Assembly: GCA_019894655.1 (NCBI GenBank)
Contig: JAGXNZ010000121.1
Location: 1-13,712 of the forward strand
From: Promethearchaeota archaeon
Lineage (GTDB): Archaea > Asgardarchaeota > Lokiarchaeia > Sigynarchaeales > SOKP01
Reading direction: 5' to 3'
Length of the DNA: 13,712 bases
How positions within the stretch are numbered: the first letter of the stretch is position 1; every line of letters starts with the position of its first letter. The notes below the pieces were generated by a model. It was not told where the DNA came from. It made no database searches and saw only the letters and a program-made list of their open reading frames with translations. Both the position numbers and the translations under genes were made by a program. Shown one piece after another: positions 8,101 through 13,712 of the stretch.

Positions 8101-8123
8101 TTTTTTTTTATTTTATTTTTTTT
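8101..8123 (+). terminator. T-rich terminator after the Ig-like repeat gene
   Basis: Beginning 17 bp after the stop at 8083 the plus strand reads T9-A-T4-A-T8. Oligo-T tracts without a required hairpin are the usual archaeal intrinsic terminator. It suggests that the downstream propeller gene is transcribed at least partly from its own promoter. Confidence 0.55.
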
Positions 8124-8220
8124 AATTATTTTAAAATTATCATATTCATTTAATAATTTTAAAAGAACTTCTATAAGTATAATTATAGAATATGCATTCT
8201 GCTATTATTATTAAAGAAGC

Positions 8221-8230
8221 ATAATATTTA
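8221..8230 (+). promoter_or_regulatory. Possible TATA box for the propeller-winged helix gene
   Basis: ATAATATTTA is centred about 24 bp upstream of the A of the ATG at 8250. This spacing would place the transcription start at or next to the start codon, giving a leaderless mRNA. The lack of a Shine-Dalgarno sequence agrees. The AT-rich background keeps confidence low. Confidence 0.35.
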
Positions 8231-8249
8231 GTATCTCGTGTAAGAAAAC

Positions 8250-9929
8250 ATGTCAAAACTCAAAAAACACTTTAATTTAAATTGGATGTTCGAATGTCCT
8301 GATGCTGTTCTTACTTGTTCAACTTTGAAATGTGGAGAAAATACTTATATCGTTTTTGGGGGCCACGACAAAACATTATACTTAATGGACGAAGACTTGA
8401 ACATTCTTGATACCATTACATTCGATGGTTGGGTCCGAACTACTTATCCTATAGATATAACTAAAGACGGTTGTGAGGAGATTCTGGTGGGCGCTGGTGA
8501 TGGCAATTTCTTGGTTGTTAAATTAGTCAAGGGGATCAACAAGTTAGCGGGTATTATGAATTATAAGTCAAAGGGTAAAGTATTAAGTGTTATTGCTGGA
8601 GATTTTACTAGAGATAAAAACATAGAGCTGATTTATGGAAGCGAAGACAAAACTCTTAAAATTTTTGAAAATATAGATTCTACTCAACCCAAATTCACAT
8701 TGTACTATGATTCTTGGGTGACAGCAGTTACTCTTGGTTATTTAAAGCTTCCAGATGTTGATGTACCAATTTACGGCTTACTCGCAGGAACTAAAAATGG
8801 TATGATTCAATTGATTCAATTTAAAGATAGTAAACCCGAGATAGTATGGCAAATATACCTTGGTTCACAAATTAATACGATAGAAGTAGGAGATGTCACA
8901 AACGATGGATTTTATGAAATCGTAGTTGGAACTGACGATTCTTTTGTAAAAATATTTAATTCTAAAGGAGAAGAGTTAAAAGCTATAAAAATTGAAGAAA
9001 GTCGGCCTATTTCTTTGAAAGTTATTGATATTGATGCTGATAACGCTAAAGAGATAATAATTGGATGTGCCGATGGTTCGCTTTATGTATACAATAACCC
9101 TAAATTAGATTCATTAGATATTGAGTTAAAATGGAAAACTTCAGCATCGAACTCTGTTAAGATTGTTTCATCCAAAGTAAATCCTGACGATGGTATAACG
9201 AACATATTGTTTGGCGGTTATGATAGAAGTATTAGGTGTATCAGTGATGTTGAATGCGGCGAAAAACCACCTTTAGAGATTCCTTATAATATAAAAATCC
9301 CAGAGTCTCAACCTACAGAAATTGATATGAGAGATGCGAAACTGGTTGTATTTGAAACAGTCCCAACTAACATTAGAGAATATATTTTCAAATATTTAAT
9401 AGATAATAGGATTATTGAGGAAATTGGTGCAGAATTAGAGAAAAAAGGATATCTCACTGATAGTGTTGTAGAAGAATTTCAGCGAATGATTTCGGAAAAA
9501 CCTGATTCCTACGATAAGATCACATATTCAGTGTGGACTTTACCAGAAGATAAAATTGGTTTAGGTGGTACCATTGGAGCTCCCGTTAAAAAGGGAAAAA
9601 AGATAAGACCAGTTGTAGTAGAGCAAGAGATTGCTCCTCAAAAAGGAGGGGCGTTAATTGATGCTTTGAAGCATGAAGGTAAAAAGGAAAAGGCTAATAA
9701 AAGTACAACCTCAGCAGAAACTGTAGCCGAAATAAATTTAAAAACTATTATCATGACCCACTTAGAAAAATTCAAATTAATTCCAAGTAAAAACAAATTA
9801 ATTGAAGATATTGTGATTCTGGGATACGATAGGGGCGTTGTGGAAAACCAGATCGATAAATTGAGAATGGAGGGTGTCCTCATTTATTCGCGCTCAGAGC
9901 CTAAAGGATGGAGTTTGGGGACTTATTAA
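8250..9929 (+). CDS. Seven-bladed beta-propeller protein with C-terminal winged helix
   Basis: This 559-residue protein has seven regularly spaced copies of a blade signature, roughly hhhG-x-x-D-x-x-hxh. The key glycines are near residues 37, 80, 130, 180, 227, 272 and 322, for example VFGGHDKTLYLMD, LVGAGDGNFLVV and IIGCADGSLYVY. Several blades are preceded by a D-x-x-x-D/N-G-like turn (DITKDG, DVTNDG, DIDADN), as in FG-GAP/VCBS-type and BBS-type propellers. Residues 360-430 are helical, 445-490 form a lysine-rich linker, and about 494-559 form a winged helix (IVILGYDRGVVENQIDKL, then GVLIYSR). That last part resembles the C-terminal winged helix of archaeal MCM proteins. There is no signal peptide or membrane helix. 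It lies downstream of the Ig-like repeat gene and ends 5 bp from the convergent longin-like gene. A scaffold role is plausible; nucleic-acid binding by the winged helix is inference. Confidence 0.8.
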   Translation: MSKLKKHFNLNWMFECPDAVLTCSTLKCGENTYIVFGGHDKTLYLMDEDLNILDTITFDGWVRTTYPIDITKDGCEEILVGAGDGNFLVVKLVKGINKLAGIMNYKSKGKVLSVIAGDFTRDKNIELIYGSEDKTLKIFENIDSTQPKFTLYYDSWVTAVTLGYLKLPDVDVPIYGLLAGTKNGMIQLIQFKDSKPEIVWQIYLGSQINTIEVGDVTNDGFYEIVVGTDDSFVKIFNSKGEELKAIKIEESRPISLKVIDIDADNAKEIIIGCADGSLYVYNNPKLDSLDIELKWKTSASNSVKIVSSKVNPDDGITNILFGGYDRSIRCISDVECGEKPPLEIPYNIKIPESQPTEIDMRDAKLVVFETVPTNIREYIFKYLIDNRIIEEIGAELEKKGYLTDSVVEEFQRMISEKPDSYDKITYSVWTLPEDKIGLGGTIGAPVKKGKKIRPVVVEQEIAPQKGGALIDALKHEGKKEKANKSTTSAETVAEINLKTIIMTHLEKFKLIPSKNKLIEDIVILGYDRGVVENQIDKLRMEGVLIYSRSEPKGWSLGTY

Positions 9930-9934
9930 TTCCT

Positions 9935-10372
9935 TCAGTTCAAAATAAAATCTTTAATCTCGTTCTGAAACGGTTCAAATTGATTGAGTTCGGTTAAGTC
10001 CTTGTTACTATACCTTGTTATGAAAAGATTCAAGATGGGGTTAATTTTTTCAAGGAATTTTTTAACAAATTTATCAGTATCTTTCTTTTTTTTATCTAAT
10101 AAACCGTATAAAATGACTGGTTCCTGCTGATTGCAATTTGCGGCTTGCATTTCAAGGGCTTTAAAGATAAATAAGATGTTCCCTGATTCTAAATACTCGA
10201 GTGTAAGATTGTTAAAAGCATTTTTAGCAAATAGGGTTATAGCTGAAATAAATCCCCCTCTTAAATCCATGTTCACTTTGCTAAGGTTATCTTTTTTTTC
10301 TATTTTCTTAAACTCGCAGGTTACCAGAATAAATCCTCGGAAAACGATACCTATTTCGTACAGTTCTTTCAT
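9935..10372 (-). CDS. Longin/roadblock-like small protein (Asgard-type)
   Basis: The 145-residue product has no catalytic motif, but its predicted order of elements fits the profilin-like longin/roadblock fold. Two N-terminal strands (YEIGIVFRGFILVTCEF) are followed by a helix at about 40-54 (FISAITLFAKNAFN). Strands follow at 57-72 (LEYLESGNILFIFKAL) and 85-93 (PVILYGLLDK), then a long helix at 99-118 (DKFVKKFLEKINPILNLF). Asgard archaea encode many longin and roadblock proteins, which in eukaryotes regulate small GTPases or build trafficking complexes. The assignment rests on fold pattern only, as such domains are poorly conserved in sequence. The stop lies 5 bp from the stop of the propeller gene, so the two converge. 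The Fe-S protein gene is 122 bp upstream on the same strand. The start codon follows an AT-only segment without a Shine-Dalgarno sequence. Confidence 0.55.
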   Translation of the reverse strand: MKELYEIGIVFRGFILVTCEFKKIEKKDNLSKVNMDLRGGFISAITLFAKNAFNNLTLEYLESGNILFIFKALEMQAANCNQQEPVILYGLLDKKKKDTDKFVKKFLEKINPILNLFITRYSNKDLTELNQFEPFQNEIKDFILN

Positions 10373-10494
10373 TTTTTATTATAACTTCACTTTTAGAACA
10401 AATTAAATACTATCCCTATAAATTTAATAAAAGAATTTATATTTATTTTTGCTCCATTATTTCTAAAAAATACCCGCTATATTCTAAATGATTT

Positions 10495-11295
10495 TTATTT
10501 TTTTTTTAATATTATAGCTTTTTCTGGACATTTGGAGACACATAATCCACACCCAAAGCAATAGTCTGGGAGAAATGCTAATTTTTCCTTATGAAATTTT
10601 CTTGCTCCAAAATTGCAGTATTCTTCGCAAATTCCACAATTAATACATTTATTAATATTCGTGAAAGCCATAAAATCAGATTTAATCATCTGAGGAGAAC
10701 CACTTTTTAAGAATTTATTCATAATGACACAGCAGCATGGACAGCAATTACATACTACGTAATAGAATAATGGATTAGGGAAATAAATGATCTGGTGAAC
10801 TAAACCCCGTCTGTCACTTTCTTCCAAAAGTTTTTTTATCTCTCTCTTTGAAACTTTTACTAAATTTTCCGATTTGTTTGGGATTTCTCGCAGTGATTTT
10901 CCAAACCCTATGTGTATACAGGTATTAATAGGGTGATCACAATTTGGCGTATCTGAATATTTTCTTTGCGTTTCTCTACAATCACAGGTAGAGATTCCAG
11001 TAACTTTTGATCTGCTTAAGAGCGATAGTATCTCCTGGGAAGGAAGAAACTTGGTCTCAACATCTAAGTTTACATCCAATGGAATAACCTTTCCTCCCCA
11101 CCTATTCTTAAAGATGTATCCACTCGCTATTATAATCGTGTTAATGTTTAATTTGATGTCAAAAAACCTTAAAACTTTAAACATTAAAAATTCAAATACT
11201 CCGAATACAGACGACAGAATTTTACCTATAATGGGCACTCTGTTTAATAGAATATCAAATTTTGACTGAAAATGCCTATAAGGAAAAATTACCAT
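10495..11295 (-). CDS. Cysteine-rich 4Fe-4S ferredoxin-type protein
   Basis: This 266-residue protein carries several iron-sulfur motifs. The C-terminal part is a two-cluster ferredoxin: C217-x2-C220-x2-C223-x3-C227 and C246-x2-C249-x2-C252-x3-C256, the second followed by the usual proline. Upstream lies a second cysteine region: C104-x-C106-R, C119, C126 and a dense VCNCCPCCC cluster (C182, C184, C185, C187-C189). This CxCR plus CNCCxCC arrangement is, from memory, found in ferredoxin-domain proteins of methanogens and sulfate reducers. Residues about 14-45 are hydrophobic and amphipathic and could sit on a membrane, but no clean transmembrane helix is seen. The likely role is electron transfer; the partner is unknown. 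A TATA-like box about 25 bp upstream of the ATG suggests a leaderless transcript. It is divergent from the small zinc-finger gene. Confidence 0.85.
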   Translation of the reverse strand: MVIFPYRHFQSKFDILLNRVPIIGKILSSVFGVFEFLMFKVLRFFDIKLNINTIIIASGYIFKNRWGGKVIPLDVNLDVETKFLPSQEILSLLSRSKVTGISTCDCRETQRKYSDTPNCDHPINTCIHIGFGKSLREIPNKSENLVKVSKREIKKLLEESDRRGLVHQIIYFPNPLFYYVVCNCCPCCCVIMNKFLKSGSPQMIKSDFMAFTNINKCINCGICEEYCNFGARKFHKEKLAFLPDYCFGCGLCVSKCPEKAIILKKK

Positions 11296-11313
11296 GAAAT
11301 TGAATCAAATCTA

Positions 11314-11325
11314 CTTTTAAATTAA
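11314..11325 (-). promoter_or_regulatory. TATA-like box for the Fe-S protein gene
   Basis: Read on the minus strand the sequence is TTAATTTAAAAG, centred about 25 bp from the start codon. That is the spacing expected for a leaderless archaeal transcript. No Shine-Dalgarno sequence is present in between. Confidence 0.4.
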
Positions 11326-11332
11326 GAGAGAG

Positions 11333-11354
11333 AATTAATTAATTAATTTAATTA
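11333..11354. repeat. AATT/TTAA simple AT-rich repeat in the divergent intergenic region
   Basis: The tetranucleotide AATT repeats about four times, followed by a one-base-shifted copy of the same motif. It sits between the promoters of the Fe-S and zinc-finger genes and is self-complementary. It could aid melting or be a neutral low-complexity stretch. Confidence 0.5.
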
Positions 11355-11400
11355 TTATTCTTTGAATTAGGTTACTTCATGTACTGCAAATTGATAATTT

Positions 11401-11412
11401 TTTAAATATATA
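11401..11412 (+). promoter_or_regulatory. Strong TATA box for the zinc-finger gene
   Basis: TTTAAATATATA matches the archaeal TATA consensus well. Transcription should start around 11430, giving a leader of some 35-40 nt. That leader contains AAAAAGGTTAT shortly before the ATG at 11468, a weak Shine-Dalgarno-like sequence. Confidence 0.5.
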
Positions 11413-11467
11413 GTATTTTATTAACTTATAACACAAAGATTTATTTTCACCTAAAAAGGTTATATCT

Positions 11468-11716
11468 ATGTCAGCTCAAGATGATGAAACTCGTTTTTGC
11501 CCGTATTGTGGAATTAAGTTAAAACATCCTTATTGGGAGCATATTCAATCAGTTCACGCTGATAAATATGCCCAGAAAGAAACGTGGGTAAAACTTTATC
11601 AAGATTATAGAAAATTAGGGATGGATGAAGATATTTCTTTAACAGTTATTTCAGAACTATTTAATTCGACAATTGACGAAATAAAATCTTTCTTAAAGAG
11701 CACAAACGCTCTTTAG
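11468..11716 (+). CDS. Small C2H2-like zinc-finger protein
   Basis: The 82-residue product has an N-terminal finger, C11-P-Y-C14, with H25 and H30 as the other likely ligands (C-x2-C-x10-H-x4-H). The spacing between the second cysteine and first histidine is slightly shorter than the classical 12. H20 is an alternative ligand. Residues 34-50 are helical, and 52-79 (GMDEDISLTVISELF, then TIDEIKSFLKS) look like two helices of a small helix-turn-helix. Such a finger plus helical tail suits a DNA- or protein-binding regulator in the cytoplasm. The family is not one I can name. It has a convincing TATA box and a modest Shine-Dalgarno-like sequence, and it converges on the acidic helical gene 82 bp downstream. 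The coherent finger and promoter support a real gene. Confidence 0.75.
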   Translation: MSAQDDETRFCPYCGIKLKHPYWEHIQSVHADKYAQKETWVKLYQDYRKLGMDEDISLTVISELFNSTIDEIKSFLKSTNAL

Positions 11717-11798
11717 TTTAATATTTCTTGTTCTAGATTCGATAAAATAAAAATGAATATAAAAATGGTTATATTTCCTTAATTTTAACCTAGTAAAA

Positions 11799-12086
11799 TT
11801 AGAATTCTTCTTCGTCCTCTTCTAATAGACCAGCTTGTTTTAATAAATCTTCAACACTATCTCGCATTTTCATTACTTGGTCGTTTTCTGTAAGTTTAAG
11901 ATTATCGATGACCGTATCGGAAAATTTCATAAATTGTTTGATTGATTGACTAGAGAAATCTTTAATTTTCTCTGAAGTGTCTTCGATAAAATCTTTACCG
12001 CTTTCGCCAAAAGCCCCACCAACGAAATCTACAAATGCTGTATTCAGTTTGTCTAAGAGATTTTCCTTCTTCTCTTCTTTACTCAT
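11799..12086 (-). CDS. Acidic helical protein of unknown function, 95 residues
   Basis: I do not recognise this protein. It is almost wholly predicted helical and strongly charged, with amphipathic stretches at about 9-27 and 30-62 and a more polar helix at 68-86. It ends in an acidic tail (LLEEDEEEF). A glycine-rich break (GGAFGESG) lies near residues 23-30. There is no cysteine, signal peptide or membrane helix. The pattern could suit a surface-binding or phasin-like helical protein, or a small subunit that packs on a partner, but this is only shape-based inference. An AAGGAAGGT sequence upstream (12096-12105) is among the better Shine-Dalgarno-like sites in the window and supports the chosen ATG. 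It lies downstream of the dehydrogenase gene on the same strand, 174 bp away, and so is probably separately transcribed. Confidence 0.7.
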   Translation of the reverse strand: MSKEEKKENLLDKLNTAFVDFVGGAFGESGKDFIEDTSEKIKDFSSQSIKQFMKFSDTVIDNLKLTENDQVMKMRDSVEDLLKQAGLLEEDEEEF

Positions 12087-12230
12087 TACACATTACCTTC
12101 CTTTTAATTGATTCAATATTTATTTCGTATTATTAATGATTATGCGTTAAATAATTTTTTCAAACTCTTATAGATATAGGTTTTATTTTAATGGAAACTT
12201 GGAGCTAACTCTTCGTTTAAATCTCATATG

Positions 12231-12257
12231 AAATTTTTAAAAAGATATGAAAAAAAG
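12231..12257 (-). terminator. T-rich terminator after the ornithine cyclodeaminase-family gene
   Basis: On the minus strand, just past the stop at 12261, the sequence has a T7 run and then a second T5 run followed by A5. Two T runs close to a stop codon fit archaeal intrinsic termination and would separate this gene from the acidic helical gene downstream. Confidence 0.4.
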
Positions 12258-12260
12258 GAG

Positions 12261-13250
12261 TTAAAAAACAACATCTTGACCAATTCCATCTTTTAGGGCT
12301 CTGTCATACACTAACTTTCCAACTGCTACATCTTGTGCGCTTATTCCAACGGATTTAAATACAGTTATCTCTGAGTCGGAAGTTCGGCCAGAGATATTAC
12401 CAGTTATTATATTTCCTATTGAAATAATGTCATCTTTAGAAATAATTCCTTCATTAATTGGAATTATATAATCGCCTGCTTCAGCTAAACATGCTTCCTT
12501 TAATCCCGCTACAAGCAATGAAGCTCTTTTTATTGTGTTAGTATCTAATTCTCTGGCATCTGGGGAATGAGCTCCTATGGAAGAAATATGCACACCTTCT
12601 GGCACCTTATCTCCTGCAAATAATGGAGTCGTACTGGTAGTGGCTGCTACTAAGATGTCGGTGTTAGAAAGTAGATCATCACCAGAATCAGCGATTTCAA
12701 CTTCAATTCCTAACTCTTTCTCAATTTCCTTTTTAAAGCTTTCAGCAGTGTCCTTTTTATAATCAAAAACTTTAACATTTTCTAATTTTTGGTTTAATCC
12801 GTAATATACACCAGATACTTGCTTTCTTGCTTGAACACCCGCGCTATATATACTCATCGCAGTGCTATCTTTTCGCGCTAAGTATTTAACAGAAACTCCA
12901 GTAGCGGCTCCGGTTCGCATTGCCGTAATAAGACTACCATCCATGATTCCAATGATGTCACCTGTATTAATATCTTGAATCATGATTTTCGCCAACACAG
13001 TAGGCATATTGTATTTCTCTGGATTTTTTTTATAAACAGACACAATTTTAGTTGCGAGGGCACTCATTTCACCCCCAATAATACCAGGCATTACTAAAGT
13101 TAACCCTGGAGCTGGATCAGTAATAGCTATTCGTTGTGGAACAAAAGCATTCCCAAGTGTCAGTTGTTTGTAAGCTTCTTCTACGTATTCTAACGCATCT
13201 GCCATGTTTAATAACTCTGCTACATTAGCTTTAGTTAAAATTCTTACCAT
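12261..13250 (-). CDS. Ornithine cyclodeaminase/mu-crystallin-family NAD(P)-dependent dehydrogenase
   Basis: The 329-residue protein has the full length of the family, which includes ornithine cyclodeaminase, archaeal alanine dehydrogenase and ketimine reductases. Conserved sites include R40, K68 in ATKIVSVY, R112 in TAMRTGAATG, and GAHSPDARELD at 226-236 with the likely catalytic D236. The dinucleotide-binding site reads YSAGVQAR at 135-142, where the usual GxGxxA has its first glycine replaced by S136. The reaction is reversible deamination or reduction at an amino or imine carbon of an amino acid, in the cytoplasm. The exact substrate (alanine, ornithine or a cyclic imine) cannot be read from sequence. 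It is divergent from the NDP-forming acyl-CoA synthetase gene, with 118 bp between starts. Together they could link amino-acid breakdown to acyl-CoA and ATP, which is inference from context. Confidence 0.88.
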   Translation of the reverse strand: MVRILTKANVAELLNMADALEYVEEAYKQLTLGNAFVPQRIAITDPAPGLTLVMPGIIGGEMSALATKIVSVYKKNPEKYNMPTVLAKIMIQDINTGDIIGIMDGSLITAMRTGAATGVSVKYLARKDSTAMSIYSAGVQARKQVSGVYYGLNQKLENVKVFDYKKDTAESFKKEIEKELGIEVEIADSGDDLLSNTDILVAATTSTTPLFAGDKVPEGVHISSIGAHSPDARELDTNTIKRASLLVAGLKEACLAEAGDYIIPINEGIISKDDIISIGNIITGNISGRTSDSEITVFKSVGISAQDVAVGKLVYDRALKDGIGQDVVF

Positions 13251-13313
13251 TTTAATAATTTCACTATGTTTTAGGTTTAAAATTAAATAGAATATTATTC
13301 TTGAGCTATTAAA

Positions 13314-13324
13314 TTTATATATTT
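13314..13324 (+). promoter_or_regulatory. TATA box for the acyl-CoA synthetase gene
   Basis: TTTATATATTT lies 45 bp before the ATG at 13369. A start near 13345 would leave a short leader of about 24 nt. GAAGG immediately upstream of the ATG is a weak ribosome-binding candidate, but its spacing is tight. Confidence 0.4.
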
Positions 13325-13368
13325 ACATTTTAAAATCATCAAATATTTCTTGATATAAGTGAAGGTTT

Positions 13369-13712
13369 ATGAGTAGAGATCATTTCCTCCATGGATTTTT
13401 AAATCCTAAAAGCGTGGCTTTTTTCGGGGCTAATAATAAAGGAGGTTCCTTAGCAGCAATTCAAATCATGAACCTAATAAAATTCGAATATTCCGGAAAT
13501 GTCTATCCGATCCATCCTAAATTAGAGACAGTTATGGGTTTTAAAACTTATAAAACCATCTCAGAAGTTCCTGAAATTCCCGATCTTGTTGTTATTGTGT
13601 TAACAGCCAAAATCGTTCCTCAAGTGTTTAGAGAATGTGGAGATAAAGGCGTGGATAAGATTGTATTAATATCTGGGGGCTTTCGCGAATTATCTGGCGA
13701 CCGCAAAAACAC
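13369..13712 (+). CDS. NDP-forming acyl-CoA synthetase, N-terminal CoA-binding domain, 3' end outside the window
   Basis: About 114 N-terminal residues are visible before the window ends. They match the CoA-binding Rossmann domain that opens ADP-forming acetyl-CoA synthetases and succinyl-CoA synthetase alpha subunits. LNPKSVAFFGANNKGG is followed by GNVYPIHPKLETVMG, a conserved PEIPDLVVIVLTAKIVP strand-helix and VLISGGFREL. In archaea these enzymes convert acyl-CoA, ADP and phosphate to the acid, CoA and ATP, an energy-yielding last step of sugar or amino-acid fermentation in the cytoplasm. The start is set by the ATG just before the family's usual N-terminal FLNPKSVA motif. Because the rest is missing, I cannot tell a single-chain alpha-beta fusion from a separate alpha subunit, or predict substrate. 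It is divergent from the ornithine cyclodeaminase-family gene. Confidence 0.88.
   Translation, partial: MSRDHFLHGFLNPKSVAFFGANNKGGSLAAIQIMNLIKFEYSGNVYPIHPKLETVMGFKTYKTISEVPEIPDLVVIVLTAKIVPQVFRECGDKGVDKIVLISGGFRELSGDRKN

Noticed and set aside
11747..11767. Direct repeat of ATAAAAATG between the zinc-finger and acidic helical genes
   Set aside because: There are only two short AT-rich copies, with no further unit and no link to mobile DNA.
12577..12762. Open frame of 61 codons opposite the ornithine cyclodeaminase-family gene
   Set aside because: It is an antisense shadow, without motif, promoter or ribosome-binding site.
1..13712. Search by eye for tRNA, rRNA, CRISPR repeats, insertion sequences or integrase genes
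   Set aside because: Intergenic gaps are short (about 80-180 bp) and AT-rich, no cloverleaf-like GC-rich segment or regular spaced repeat was seen, and no transposase or integrase motif occurs in any frame.

Overview
The window is AT-rich, gene-dense archaeal DNA with no tRNA, rRNA, CRISPR array or mobile element that I can see. The archaeal signals are an Sm-like (LSm) RNA-binding protein, AT-rich TATA-like boxes, T-rich gene ends, few Shine-Dalgarno sites, an archaeal-type glycerate 2-kinase and an NDP-forming acyl-CoA synthetase. A small protein with a longin/roadblock-like layout next to a beta-propeller protein and a cytosolic Ig-repeat protein suggests an Asgard (Promethearchaeota/Lokiarchaeia-like) genome. 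That assignment is inference; no single marker here proves it.

Layout, left to right. Positions 2-205 hold the 3' end of an LSm gene. Positions 383-2464 (+) encode a large metallophosphoesterase with an unassigned N-terminal region and a 13-A slippery run. Convergent to it, 2494-3978 (-) is dihydrolipoamide dehydrogenase. Divergent from that, across an intergenic region with a 36-bp interrupted palindrome, 4106-5533 (+) is a glycerate 2-kinase of the DUF4147/MOFRL type. It is followed by a 52-residue zinc-ribbon gene at 5592-5750 (+), short enough to be missed by ordinary gene calling. Next come 5900-8083 (+), a cytosolic protein of Ig-like/DUF11-like modules with a run of 15 glutamates, and 8250-9929 (+), a seven-bladed beta-propeller fused to a C-terminal winged helix. 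Tail to tail with the latter, only 5 bp away, is 9935-10372 (-), the longin/roadblock-like protein.

Upstream of that on the minus strand is 10495-11295, a cysteine-rich Fe-S protein with two C-terminal 4Fe-4S clusters. Divergent from it, 11468-11716 (+) is a small C2H2-like zinc-finger protein. Then come 11799-12086 (-), an acidic helical protein of 95 residues, and 12261-13250 (-), an ornithine cyclodeaminase/mu-crystallin-family dehydrogenase. At the right edge, 13369-13712 (+) is the start of an NDP-forming acyl-CoA synthetase.

Two themes stand out. One is metabolic: the lipoamide dehydrogenase, glycerate kinase, amino-acid/imine dehydrogenase, Fe-S protein and acyl-CoA synthetase fit an anaerobe using amino acids and organic acids, with substrate-level ATP formation. 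The other is the 5900-10372 block, where Ig-like modules, a propeller-winged helix fusion and a longin-like protein are neighbours. This is the best candidate here for an undescribed cellular system, because propeller, ear-like Ig and longin folds recur in eukaryotic trafficking complexes. The functional link is a hypothesis only.
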